The notes beneath the pieces were generated by a model that had not been told where the DNA came from, did no database searches, and was given only the letters and a program-made list of their open reading frames with translations. A stretch of DNA of 64,000 bases from Longispora albida DSM 44784 (GTDB lineage: Bacteria > Actinomycetota > Actinomycetes > Mycobacteriales > Micromonosporaceae), in NCBI RefSeq assembly GCF_000379825.1, contig NZ_KB903814.1, forward strand, positions 434,001 to 498,000, in the 5' to 3' direction. Positions within the stretch are counted from its first letter, which is position 1. Every line of letters starts with the position of its first letter. This document shows positions 33,697-41,449 of the stretch, one piece after another. The translations under genes were made by a program, and so were the position numbers.

Positions 33697-34446
33697 TCAG
33701 GAGCGGAACAGCTGACCGCGGTGCACCTTGTGCTGCGCGGCCTGGGCGAGCGGGCGGACGACGAGCTGGTCGATGTTCACGTGCTGCGGCAGCGACACTG
33801 CGAGCGCGACGCACTCGGCGACGTCCTCGGCGGTCAGCGGCCGGTCCACTCCGGAGTAGACGGCGGCGGCCCGGTCTGCGTCACCGTGGAAGCGGTTCAG
33901 CGCGAACTCCTCCGTGTGCACCATGCCCGGAGCGATCTCGATGACCCGGACGGGCTCGCCGCACAGCTCCAGCCGCAGGGTCTCGGTCAGCGCGCGCTCG
34001 GCGTGCTTCGCCGCGCTGTACCCGCCGCCGCCCTCGTAGTTCACGAAGGCCGCCGTCGAGGTGATGTTGACGATCGTGCCGCCGTCACCGGCACGCAGGA
34101 GCGGGAGGACCGCCTGGGTGACGCGGAGCGTGCCGAGCACGTTCACCTGGAACATGTGCTCCCACTCCGCCGGGTCGGCGTGGGCGGTCTGCTCGGCGCC
34201 GAGCGCGCCGCCGGCGTTGTTGACGAGCAGGTCACAGCTGGTGAGAGCCGCGGCCAGCTCGCTGACCGACGCCGGGTCGGTCACGTCGAGCCGGATCGCC
34301 CGGGCGCCGGTCTCGCCGGCCAGCGCGGCCAGCCGGTCGGTGCGCCGGGCCGCGACGACGACCTCGAAGCCGTCCTTGGCGAGCCGGCGCGCGGTCGCCG
34401 CCCCGATCCCGCTGCTCGCCCCAGTCACGAGGGCCTTGCGTGCCAC
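33697..34446 (-). CDS. Short-chain dehydrogenase/reductase
   Basis: A classical SDR of 249 residues: cofactor motif ALVTGASSGIGAATARRLAK, LLVNNAGGALG for the NNAG segment, catalytic Ser in GTIVNITSTAAF and the active-site pair in YSAAKHAERAL (Tyr-X-X-X-Lys). The closest types are YdfG-like serine/3-hydroxy acid dehydrogenases. The cofactor motif ending in AARR suggests NADPH. First gene of the SDR-TSUP-oxygenase series, preceded by a palindrome that is shared with trpB. Confidence 0.92.
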   Translation of the reverse strand: MARKALVTGASSGIGAATARRLAKDGFEVVVAARRTDRLAALAGETGARAIRLDVTDPASVSELAAALTSCDLLVNNAGGALGAEQTAHADPAEWEHMFQVNVLGTLRVTQAVLPLLRAGDGGTIVNITSTAAFVNYEGGGGYSAAKHAERALTETLRLELCGEPVRVIEIAPGMVHTEEFALNRFHGDADRAAAVYSGVDRPLTAEDVAECVALAVSLPQHVNIDQLVVRPLAQAAQHKVHRGQLFRS

Positions 34447-34471
34447 CTGGGAAACTCCATTCTGGACGAGG

Positions 34472-34493
34472 GGTGCTAGCGTTCTAGAACTGT
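34472..34493. promoter_or_regulatory. Operator candidate upstream of the SDR gene
   Basis: GCTAGC at 34475-34480 is followed at once by the palindrome GTTCTAGAAC (34481-34490) and TGT. The 13-base core GTTCTAGAACTGT is identical to 29742-29754 before trpB. It lies 35-47 bases ahead of the SDR start, in promoter position. Confidence 0.45.
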
Positions 34494-34710
34494 AGGGGCA
34501 CGGTCCAACGTGGACAAGAAGAGGTACTTAGAGATACGTCACAGGGCCTGCGCCCGTGGCCCCAATTTGGGAGTTTGAGAGCCGGGCCCGCCGGGTACGC
34601 AACGGGCGGGTGCGTTGTGCCCAGCCCCAGCTCAGGGCCGGGTTCGCGGGCACAGCGCCCCCCGCATCACCACCGGGAGCACCCGGCGGGGGCGTATAGG
34701 AGGTGTATAG

Positions 34711-34971
34711 ATGTCCGACCCACACACCCCAGGCACACCGCACGGGATGGACCAGGCGGACGTGGAGGGCCGTAGCGTTCTCGGCCAGCACGTCCGGCAC
34801 ACCCTGCTGCCAGCCGACGCGCTGACGATCAGGGCGGCTGCGGCAGAGGCCGGGGCACCGGAGGAACTCCAGGCCGAGCTGGCCCGGCTGCCAGACGACG
34901 GCACCTACGAGACCATCAGCGACATCTGGGCGGCCCTCGGCCACGGCGTCGAGGACGGCACCGACCGCTGA
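34711..34971 (+). CDS. DUF2795 family protein
   Basis: A small acidic protein of 86 residues: LLPADALTIRAAAAEAGAPE followed by LQAELARLPDDGTYETISDI matches the DUF2795 pattern, in which a helix with AAAEAGA precedes a LP-x-x-xY segment. Family function is unknown; it is frequent in actinobacteria. The start ATG 34711 has a near-perfect ribosome site (AGGAGGTG). The gene is followed 24 bases later by the basic protein gene. Confidence 0.8.
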   Translation: MSDPHTPGTPHGMDQADVEGRSVLGQHVRHTLLPADALTIRAAAAEAGAPEELQAELARLPDDGTYETISDIWAALGHGVEDGTDR

Positions 34972-34995
34972 GCCCGCACGGAGGGGAGCGACGGC

Positions 34996-35322
34996 ATGCC
35001 CCAGGAAGCGTGGAGCAAGAAACGGGAGCGCCAGTACGGCCACATCAAGAAGGGCCTGCTGGAGCGCGGCGAGACCGAGGACGTGGCCAAGGAGATCGCG
35101 GCCAGGACGGTCAACAAGGAGCGCGCCAGGGCCGGAGAGGCCGAGGAGGCCAGCGACCTGTCGCTCACGGACATCTCGTCCGGGCGGCGCGGCGGCCTGC
35201 GCTCGCACAAGGGGCCGGGCGGGCGGACCCGCGACCAGCTCTACCAGGAGGCGAAGGAGAAGAACATCAGGGGCCGCTCGAAGATGAACAAGGCCCAGCT
35301 CGAAAAGGCAGTGGGGCGCTAG
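34996..35322 (+). CDS. Small basic protein with Rho-N/SAP-like C-terminus
   Basis: The 108-residue, highly charged protein starts MPQEAWSKKRERQYGHIKKG with ERGETEDVAKEIAARTVNKE, a pattern seen in actinobacterial proteins often labelled plasmid stabilisation protein. The C-terminal segment GRTRDQLYQEAKEKNIRGRS and MNKAQLEKAV is a helix-extended-helix motif of the Rho N-terminal/SAP type, suggesting nucleic-acid binding. GAGGGGAGCG precedes ATG 34996. The plasmid label is not supported by the context. Confidence 0.72.
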   Translation: MPQEAWSKKRERQYGHIKKGLLERGETEDVAKEIAARTVNKERARAGEAEEASDLSLTDISSGRRGGLRSHKGPGGRTRDQLYQEAKEKNIRGRSKMNKAQLEKAVGR

Positions 35323-35334
35323 GCTCCCACTGCC
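35307..35334. terminator. Short bidirectional hairpin
   Basis: GGCAGTGGG (35307-35315) pairs with CCCACTGCC (35326-35334). The left arm is inside the last codons of the basic-protein gene, and the hairpin lies between that gene and the convergent biotinyl-carrier gene. Confidence 0.55.
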
Positions 35335-35349
35335 CCTCTCAGGTTGCCG

Positions 35350-35589
35350 CTACTCGATGACGAACAGCAGGTCACCCTCCTGCACCACGTCACCCATGGA
35401 CTTGACGTCGCTCTCGTCACCGCCCTTGACGGCGACCTTCACGACCGTGCCCTCGTCCTCGGACACGACCGGGATCTCCATCTTCATGGACTCAAGGATC
35501 GCCAGCGTGTCGCCCTCCTCGACCACGTCGCCCTCCTTGACGAGGACCCGCCACACATTGGCGACCATCTCGGCCCGGACTTCAGCCAT
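35350..35589 (-). CDS. Biotinyl/lipoyl carrier-domain protein
   Basis: The 79-residue protein is a stand-alone biotin carboxyl carrier-like domain: EEGDTLAILESMKMEIPVVS contains the modified Lys in the MKM context, flanked by the usual beta-strands. Freestanding BCCP-like proteins serve as subunits of acyl-CoA carboxylases in actinobacteria. No carboxylase gene is nearby, so its partner is elsewhere. The 241 bases between this gene's start and 35831 contain no feature I can name. Confidence 0.9.
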   Translation of the reverse strand: MAEVRAEMVANVWRVLVKEGDVVEEGDTLAILESMKMEIPVVSEDEGTVVKVAVKGGDESDVKSMGDVVQEGDLLFVIE

Positions 35590-35830
35590 TCTCCTGAACC
35601 TCCACGTGGTGCGACGCAGGCGTACGGTGAATCACCGCATCGCACCGGATCATACCGGCGCGCCCCGGCGGGGCAGGCCTGCCGCACGACCACCGATGCC
35701 CGCCCCGCTCCAGAATGGCGTGTTATCGCAGCTCTGCACCCCTGCGCCCCAGAAACTACCAACCGGTAACCCCGGCCGGCGGCTCCGAAACCGCTCGCCG
35801 CCCACCGGTCCTGCGGGCCATCATCAGCCG

Positions 35831-36665
35831 ATGAACACCATCTCGTACCCGCAAGCCGCGGCCCGCCGTTCCCTGCACGCCCTCGCGCTCGGTGACGCCT
35901 TCGGGGAGACCTGGTTCCGCCGGCCGAAGGACGTGGACGGACGACACCGCGATGGCCATCGTCCTGGTGCGCCATCTCGAGCTGCACGGGCGGGTCGAGC
36001 CCGGCGAGCTGGCCCTCGCCTTCGGGTACGCGTTCGTGGCCGATCCGGGGCGGCGCTACGGCCCTTCGATGCGCCGGGTTCTGAGGGCGATCGCCGAGGG
36101 CGCTTCGTGGGCCGAGGTGACGGCCGGGCAGTTCGGCGGGCAGGGCTCGTGGGGCAACGGTGCCGCGATGCGGGTCGCCCCGCTCGGCGCCTGGTTCGCC
36201 GGTGACCTGGAGCTGGCCGCCGAGCAGGCGGCGGCTCAGGCTGTCGTCACGCACGCGCACCCGGAGGCTGCGGCGGGGGCCGTCGCGGTCGCCGTTGCCG
36301 CTGCGCTCTGTGCTTCCGAGGCTGACCCGGCGGAGCTGCTCTCGGCCGTCGCCGAGTACACGCCGGACAGTGAGGTCCGGTCGCGTATCCGGCAGGCGGC
36401 CAAGCTCGGGGTCCACGCCGACCCCCGGCAGGCCGCCGCCATGCTCGGCAGCGGCAGGCAGCTGTCCGCACCCGACACCGTGCCCTTCGCGCTCTGGTCG
36501 GCGGCCCGGAGCCCGGGTGACCTGACCGAGGCGCTGTGGGGCACGGCGCTCGGTGGCGGAGACGTCGACACCACCTGTGCGATCACAGGTGGTGTCGTGG
36601 GTGCCCGGCCCGGGCTGCCCGAGCCTCCGGCCGCGTGGCTGGCGGCCTGCGAGCCGGTGGCCTGA
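35831..36665 (+). pseudogene. ADP-ribosylglycohydrolase, frameshifted/deleted near the N-terminus
   Basis: The beginning (ATG 35831) reads RRSLHALALGDAFGETWFRR in one frame; at about 35925-35945 the family sequence moves to another frame, continuing TWTDDTAMAIVLVRHLELHG (metal-binding TDDT), then GQGSWGNGAAMRVAPLGAWF and GGDVDTTCAITGGVVGA (second metal motif). The GDxxG and TDDT motifs are only about 12 residues apart, whereas I expect more in intact members, so a small deletion plus frame change is likely. A GTG at 35892 could start a truncated protein lacking the first motif. ADP-ribosylglycohydrolases remove ADP-ribose from proteins such as dinitrogenase reductase. Confidence 0.72.
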
Positions 36666-36666
36666 C

Positions 36667-37629
36667 CTACGGACGCAGGATGACCTTGCCGGTCGTGGTG
36701 CGGGATTCGAGGTCGGCGTGGGCGGTGGCGGCCTCGGCGAGCGGGTACGCCTGCCCGATGTGCGGGACGAGCTCACCGGCGGCGGCCAGCTTGAGAACGT
36801 CCTCGCCGAGGACCTTGAGGCCGCCGGGGCGGGACAGTGCCCGGAGGCCGAGGGCGGCCGTGGCACTGATGCCGAGCCGGTACAGGTCGTCGGTGGTGAC
36901 GCTCAGCGGCTCGCCGGAGGACCAGCCGAAGACGACGAGCCGGCCGCGCGGGGCCAGCAGGTTCATGGCGGACGTGCCTGCTGCCCCGCCGACGCCGTCG
37001 AGCACGACAGTGACCTTGCCGGCCGTCTCCTCCCAGCCGGGCACGGTGTAGTCGATGGCCTGGTCGGCGCCGAGCGCTGTGACCTGGCCGAGCTTCGCCG
37101 TGCTGGCCAGGCCGATCACTGTCGCGCCCGCCTGCTTGGCCGCCCGGACGAGCAGGCTGCCGATCCCGCCGGCCGCAGCCGTGACCAGCACGGTGTCGGC
37201 TGCGGTGATCTCGGCGGCTTCGAGGATGCCGAGGGCCGTGCTGCCGGTACCGATCACGGCCACGGCGGTGTCGAAGTCCAGCTCGTCCGGGATGACGTGC
37301 AGGGCGCCGGCGTCGGCGACGGCCAGCTCGGCGTACCCGCCGTTGGCGTTGCCCAGGCGGGTCACGACGCGCTTCCCGAGCCAGGAGGCGTCAGTGCCGG
37401 TACCGACGGCGTCGACGGTGCCCGCGACCTCGCGGCCGAGGACAGCCGGCAGCTCGGGCAGCACGAACGGGCCGCCAGCCTCGCCGGATCGCAGGGTGGC
37501 GTCGACCAGGTGGACTCCGGCCGCCGCGACGGCGATGCGGACCTGGCCCTCCCCCGGTACAGGATCAGGGGTCTGCTCGTAGCGGAGCTGCGTGGCCGGG
37601 CCGAAAGCGTGCAGAACTGCGGCGTGCAT
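36667..37629 (-). CDS. MDR-family quinone oxidoreductase-like dehydrogenase
   Basis: A zinc-free medium-chain dehydrogenase of 320 residues: N-terminal GroES-like domain (PELPAVLGREVAGTVDAVGT) and NADPH-binding domain with TVLVTAAAGGIGSLLVRAAK and LGADQAIDYTVPGWEE. The zinc ligands of alcohol dehydrogenases are absent, which matches the QOR branch that reduces quinones or enones. ATG 37629 starts MHAAVLHAFG, a typical beginning for the group; GAGGAGG precedes it. Its stop codon lies two bases from the end of the convergent pseudogene. Confidence 0.9.
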   Translation of the reverse strand: MHAAVLHAFGPATQLRYEQTPDPVPGEGQVRIAVAAAGVHLVDATLRSGEAGGPFVLPELPAVLGREVAGTVDAVGTGTDASWLGKRVVTRLGNANGGYAELAVADAGALHVIPDELDFDTAVAVIGTGSTALGILEAAEITAADTVLVTAAAGGIGSLLVRAAKQAGATVIGLASTAKLGQVTALGADQAIDYTVPGWEETAGKVTVVLDGVGGAAGTSAMNLLAPRGRLVVFGWSSGEPLSVTTDDLYRLGISATAALGLRALSRPGGLKVLGEDVLKLAAAGELVPHIGQAYPLAEAATAHADLESRTTTGKVILRP

Positions 37630-37684
37630 GGTGTCCTCCTCGTTGGGTGCGGAGTCCACGGTGCACAGTGAACCTAACTTGAAG

Positions 37685-37924
37685 TCAAGCCTCGTCGTCC
37701 GGCAGGACCTGGCGCTGCACGGGATGCTCGACAAGCGCGAGGATCCGGCTGGCCATGAACCGCGCTGTCCGCACCGTCGTCCCGCCACGGGTGATCTCGG
37801 AGACCTCGACGATCCCCCGCCCCACGGTGACCTCCACGCGCCGCCCGGCCCGGGTCGCAGCGACCTCGTAGCTCAGCGGCATGCCACCACCATCGACGAC
37901 TATCTCTACCCGGTCGCCCTTCAT
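37685..37924 (-). CDS. Hypothetical 79-residue protein
   Basis: Starts MKGDRVEIVVDGG with several beta-strand-like segments (VEVTVGRGIVEVSEITRGGT) and ends with a helix MASRILALVEHPVQRQVLPD. No family recognised. The ATG at 37924 is chosen because it lies outside the P450 gene; an upstream in-frame start at 37963 would overlap it. Only ten bases separate the start codons of this gene and the divergent P450 gene, and both codons are part of one palindrome. No ribosome site is visible, so the message may be leaderless. Confidence 0.6.
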   Translation of the reverse strand: MKGDRVEIVVDGGGMPLSYEVAATRAGRRVEVTVGRGIVEVSEITRGGTTVRTARFMASRILALVEHPVQRQVLPDDEA

Positions 37925-37937
37925 ACTTCTCAGTATG
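37922..37937. promoter_or_regulatory. Palindrome containing both divergent start codons
   Basis: CATACT (37922-37927), TCTC, AGTATG (37932-37937): a perfect six-base inverted repeat with a four-base spacer. The outer ATG of each arm is the start codon of one of the two divergent genes. A protein bound here would cover both translation starts and the probable transcription starts. Confidence 0.5.
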
Positions 37938-39209
37938 TCGCTGATCGACCCTGGTACGTACACCTCCGGCGTCCCCTATCCGGAACTCGACCGGCAGCGC
38001 GAGGCCGCCGCCGTGAGCTGGATGGCGGAGGAGGGTGGGCCGGGATTCTGGGCGGTGTGGCGGCACGCCGAGGTGAAGGCGGTGCTGCGCGATCCCGCGA
38101 CGTTCAGCTCGGCGCTGGGCGCGACGCAGATCCGTGACCCGGCGACGCCGGCCGACCTGGCGTACGTCCGCCGCATGATGCTCAACATGGACCCGCCGGA
38201 GCACAGCCGGCTGCGGGGCCTGCTGACCAGGTCGTTCACGCCGCGAGCCGTGACGGCTCTGCGCGGGCGGATCGACGCGGACGCCGCGGCCATCGCGGAG
38301 AGCGTGCGGCCGGGCGAGGTCACCGACTTCGTGGCGCTGACGGCCGACCTGCCGCTGCTGACCCTCGCGGGCGTCCTGGGTGTACCGGACAGCGACCGCC
38401 GCCTGCTCTACGACTGGGCCAACCGGGTCATCGGCTTCCAGGATCCCGACTACGCGGCCAGCGACACGGTGACCGGGCTGCCAGGCCTGTCCCCGATGGC
38501 CGTCGCGGCGCTCAGGCTCCGGCCCTCGCCGGGGCCGGACGGCCGGATGCCCGATCCGCGTACCCGCTCAGGCATCCCGGATCTCTACGCCTACGCCCAC
38601 GCCCTCGCTGAGCACAAGCGGCGCGAGCCGGGTACCGATGTGATGTCGGTGCTCCTCGCGCAGACCGGCCCCGAGGGCAGCGTGACGACGGAGGAGTTCG
38701 AGAACCTGTTCTGGCTGTTCGCGGTCGCGGGCAACGAGACTGTCCGCAATGGGCTGCCGGGCGGGATGACGGCACTGCTCGCCGACCCCGCGCTCTGGTA
38801 CCGGCTGCGCACCGGCCGCGCGCTGCTGCCGGCCGCCGTGGACGAGATGCTGCGGTGGTGGTGTCCCGTGATGCACTTCCGCCGGACGGCCGCCCGCGAC
38901 ACGGTACTGGGCGGGGTGCCGATCAACGCCGGAGACAAGGTCGTGGTGTGGTTCTCCGCCGCGAACCGCGATCCGCGCGTGTTCGCCGAGCCGCACGAGT
39001 TCACTGTGGACAGAGGTGCGAGCGATCATCTGGCTTTCGGGCACGGGCCGCACTTCTGCCTCGGTGCCGCGCTGGCCAGGTATCAGATGACGGCGATGTT
39101 CGCCGCGCTGCTGGACCGGTTCGCCACGGTGGAGGGCGCTGGCGAACCGGTCCGGCTCCGTTCCAACTTCCAGAACGGGCTCAAGAGACTGCCCGTCGTG
39201 TTCACGTGA
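37935..39209 (+). CDS. Cytochrome P450
   Basis: This haem monooxygenase (424 residues) has the haem-ligand loop [20 protein letters not shown] (Cys proximal ligand), ExxR in [10 protein letters not shown] and the I-helix oxygen-activation motif [18 protein letters not shown] with AGNET in place of the common AGxDT. It resembles soluble bacterial class I P450s acting on small molecules. No ferredoxin or reductase gene is adjacent. The start ATG 37935 has no ribosome site. The 3' end overlaps the convergent sigma-factor gene by eight bases. Confidence 0.93.
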   Translation: MSLIDPGTYTSGVPYPELDRQREAAAVSWMAEEGGPGFWAVWRHAEVKAVLRDPATFSSALGATQIRDPATPADLAYVRRMMLNMDPPEHSRLRGLLTRSFTPRAVTALRGRIDADAAAIAESVRPGEVTDFVALTADLPLLTLAGVLGVPDSDRRLLYDWANRVIGFQDPDYAASDTVTGLPGLSPMAVAALRLRPSPGPDGRMPDPRTRSGIPDLYAYAHALAEHKRREPGTDVMSVLLAQTGPEGSVTTEEFENLFWLFAVAGNETVRNGLPGGMTALLADPALWYRLRTGRALLPAAVDEMLRWWCPVMHFRRTAARDTVLGGVPINAGDKVVVWFSAANRDPRVFAEPHEFTVDRGASDHLAFGHGPHFCLGAALARYQMTAMFAALLDRFATVEGAGEPVRLRSNFQNGLKRLPVVFT

Positions 39210-40116
39210 GAAGCCCGCGCAGGCCACGCGACGGGTGCCGCAGCTTGGACAGGCCCTTGGCCTCGATCTGCCGGATGCGCTCCCGGCTGAGCCCGAAGAC
39301 CCTGCCGATCTGGTCCAGCGTCATCGGCTCCTCGCCGCCGAGGCCGTAGCGCATGGCGATGACCTCCGCCTCGCGTTCGGCGAGGTCACCGAGGACGGCG
39401 CGCACGCCCTCCCGCATCGCCTCGGCCGCCGCCTGCTCCGCAGGGCCGGGGCTGAACTTGTCCTCGATCAGCTGGCCCAGCTCGCCACCGCCGTCCTCGT
39501 TGATCGGCGTGTGCAGTGAGACGGGCTCGGTGTCGTAGCCGAGCAGGTCGCCGACCTTCGCCGGGTCGACGCCCGCCGCCTCGGCGATCTCCTCGGTGGA
39601 CGGCAGCCTGCCGAGGTCACGGGTCAGCTCGCGCCGCGCCCTGGTCACCTTGGCGATCTGCTCGGCGACGTGGGACGGCACGCGGATCGTCCGCGACTTG
39701 TCCTGGATCGCCCGGCTGATCGACTGCTTGATCCACCACGTGGCGTAGGTGGAGAACTTGAACCCGAGCTTGTGGTCGAACTTCTCGACCGTGCGGATCA
39801 GGCCCAGGTTTCCCTCCTGGATCAGGTCGAGAAAGGGCAGACCCCTTCCGACGTACCGCTTCGCGATGTGCACGACCAGCCGCAGGTTCGCTTCGAGCAT
39901 CCGCTGGCGCGCCCTGCGACCGGCAGCGGCGGCCCGGCGGAGATCCTGGCCGGACTCCCCGGCCGCCATCCGCTCGTCGGCGGCGAGCCCGGCCTCGATC
40001 TGCTCGGCCAGCCACACCTCCTGCTCCGCGGTGAGCAGCGGGACCTTGCTGATCTGGCGCAGGTAGTCCTGGACCGGGTCGCTGGCGGTGATGGTGGCCG
40101 TGGCGGTGGCTGACAT
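39202..40116 (-). CDS. Group 2 RNA polymerase sigma factor (HrdB/SigB-like)
   Basis: The 304-residue sigma-70 protein has region 1.2 [20 protein letters not shown], region 2 ([40 protein letters not shown] and [20 protein letters not shown]), region 3 and region 4 ([20 protein letters not shown]). Its short N-terminus and size match non-essential group 2 sigma factors such as HrdA/HrdD or mycobacterial SigB. ATG 40116 (MSATATA) follows TGGAG; an upstream TTG at 40167 is less likely. Confidence 0.93.
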   Translation of the reverse strand: MSATATATITASDPVQDYLRQISKVPLLTAEQEVWLAEQIEAGLAADERMAAGESGQDLRRAAAAGRRARQRMLEANLRLVVHIAKRYVGRGLPFLDLIQEGNLGLIRTVEKFDHKLGFKFSTYATWWIKQSISRAIQDKSRTIRVPSHVAEQIAKVTRARRELTRDLGRLPSTEEIAEAAGVDPAKVGDLLGYDTEPVSLHTPINEDGGGELGQLIEDKFSPGPAEQAAAEAMREGVRAVLGDLAEREAEVIAMRYGLGGEEPMTLDQIGRVFGLSRERIRQIEAKGLSKLRHPSRGLRGLLT

Positions 40117-40212
40117 ACGCGGCTCCAGGGTGTCGGCTTTCGAAGCTGGCTGGCGATAGGTAGTCAAGCTGTGCTCTTTCGTCGGTATTCCCGGCTGGCC
40201 CAGCGGCCAAAC

Positions 40213-40278
40213 TTAGGTTCGACATAAAGTTAGCCGCACCTCCGGCGTGTGTCAACACTAATTTTTGACTCGACCTAA
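40213..40278. promoter_or_regulatory. Paired inverted TTAGGT...TTAG sites, likely TetR operators
   Basis: TTAGGTTCGACATAAAGTTAG (21 bases, plus strand 40213-40233) has a counterpart on the minus strand at 40258-40278 that also begins TTAGGT and ends AAATTAG with the same length. The two face each other 24 bases apart in the 183-base gap between the sigma-factor gene and the TetR gene, where both promoters must lie. Confidence 0.5.
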
Positions 40279-40299
40279 AATTTTCGGCAGACTGGTCGC

Positions 40300-40950
40300 A
40301 TGACACGGCAGAGCACCCCACCTGAGCTGGGCCTGCGCGCCCAGAAGAAGGCCGAGACCCGGCAGGCGATCTCGGACGCGGCCACCACCCTCTTCCTCGA
40401 ACGCGGCTTCGAGCAGACGACCATCGCCGACATCGCCGCCGCCGCGCGGGTCGCCAAGATGACCGTCACGAACTACTTCCCCAGGAAGGAGGACATGGCC
40501 CTCGACCGGCACGAGGAGTTCGCGGCGAGCCTCGCGGCGACCGTCGCCGGGCGGCGGCCGGGGCAGTCGGCACTGGACGCGCTGCGTGAGTCGTTCCTGG
40601 CGGACCTGCGGGAGTGCAATCCGGTCACCGGGTTCTCCGGACCGGCCTTCGCGCGCATGATCGCCGACAGCCCGACCCTGTCCGCCCGGCTGCGCGACCT
40701 GCACGACCTGCGGGAGGAGGCGCTGGCCGGGCAGCTGGCCGCCGATACCGGGACGCCGGGGATGGACATGGGGCCCCGGTCGGTGGCTGCGCTGCTGGGG
40801 GCTGCGCACCGGGTACTCTTCGGCGAGATCCAGCGCCGGACCCTGGCCGGTGAGTCCAACGAGGACATCGCCGCCGCCGTGCTGGGTGACGCCGAGCGGG
40901 CGTTCGCGCTGCTCGGGCCCTCGCTCGGGGACTACGCCGTCCGGGCCTGA
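40300..40950 (+). CDS. TetR-family transcriptional regulator
   Basis: The 216-residue regulator has a typical TetR helix-turn-helix (TRQAISDAATTLFLERGFEQ followed by TTIADIAAAARVAKMTVTNY) and a mostly helical ligand domain. The gene is divergent from the sigma-factor gene and upstream of a GNAT gene on the same strand, 13 bases away. Paired inverted sites in front of it suggest that it represses itself and perhaps the sigma-factor gene. Ligand unknown. Confidence 0.9.
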   Translation: MTRQSTPPELGLRAQKKAETRQAISDAATTLFLERGFEQTTIADIAAAARVAKMTVTNYFPRKEDMALDRHEEFAASLAATVAGRRPGQSALDALRESFLADLRECNPVTGFSGPAFARMIADSPTLSARLRDLHDLREEALAGQLAADTGTPGMDMGPRSVAALLGAAHRVLFGEIQRRTLAGESNEDIAAAVLGDAERAFALLGPSLGDYAVRA

Positions 40951-40963
40951 GATAGTGGACCGC

Positions 40964-41449
40964 ATGCGCGACTACGAGATCCGGCCCGCCCGGCCGGACG
41001 ACGCCGGGGCGATCACTCACGTGCAGCGGACGACCTGGGAGGCGACCTACACCGCGTGGATACCGGACGTGGTCGCGGCGTTCGACCCGGACGTCACCAG
41101 CGCGAACTGGGCCACGACGATCAGCGATCCGGCGGAGCTCGTCGCCGTCGCCACGCGGGGCGGCACCGTGATCGGGTACGCGTGGAGCACGCCAGCCGGT
41201 GCGGGTGCGGAACTAGCCGCGCTGTACGTCCTGCCCGAGGAACAGGGCGGTGGTGCCGGGCGGCTCCTGGTCGCCGACGCTCTCGCGTGGGCGCGTGCTG
41301 CCGGTGCCGGTCGGTGCGAGGTGTGGGCGCTGTCGGCCTACGCTCCGGCGCTCGCCTTCTACGAGCGGCAGGGCTTCGCCCGCGACCTGGACACGCCAGC
41401 ACGGCTGTGGCGGGGGCTGCCGGAGCACCGGTACGTCATCGGGGTCTAG
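40964..41449 (+). CDS. GNAT-family N-acetyltransferase
   Basis: An acetyltransferase of 161 residues beginning MRDYEIRPARPDDAGAITHV. The acetyl-CoA-binding segment is ELAALYVLPEEQGGGAGRLL (Q/R-x-x-G-x-G/A-type loop) followed by EVWALSAYAPALAFYERQGF. It could acetylate a small molecule or protein N-terminus. ATG 40964 is used; GTG 40955 is a slightly longer alternative. Likely cotranscribed with the TetR gene. The end overlaps the convergent gene by 14 bases. Confidence 0.88.
   Translation: MRDYEIRPARPDDAGAITHVQRTTWEATYTAWIPDVVAAFDPDVTSANWATTISDPAELVAVATRGGTVIGYAWSTPAGAGAELAALYVLPEEQGGGAGRLLVADALAWARAAGAGRCEVWALSAYAPALAFYERQGFARDLDTPARLWRGLPEHRYVIGV

Noticed and set aside
34996-35322. Plasmid stabilisation or toxin-antitoxin function for the small basic protein
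   Set aside because: No partner gene or plasmid function is nearby; the visible motif is a Rho-N/SAP-like helix-extended-helix only.
36566-36597. Perfect 14-base-pair hairpin as a terminator
   Set aside because: It lies inside coding sequence for a conserved metal-binding motif, about 70 bases before the stop codon, so it was kept as an observation and not annotated as a terminator.
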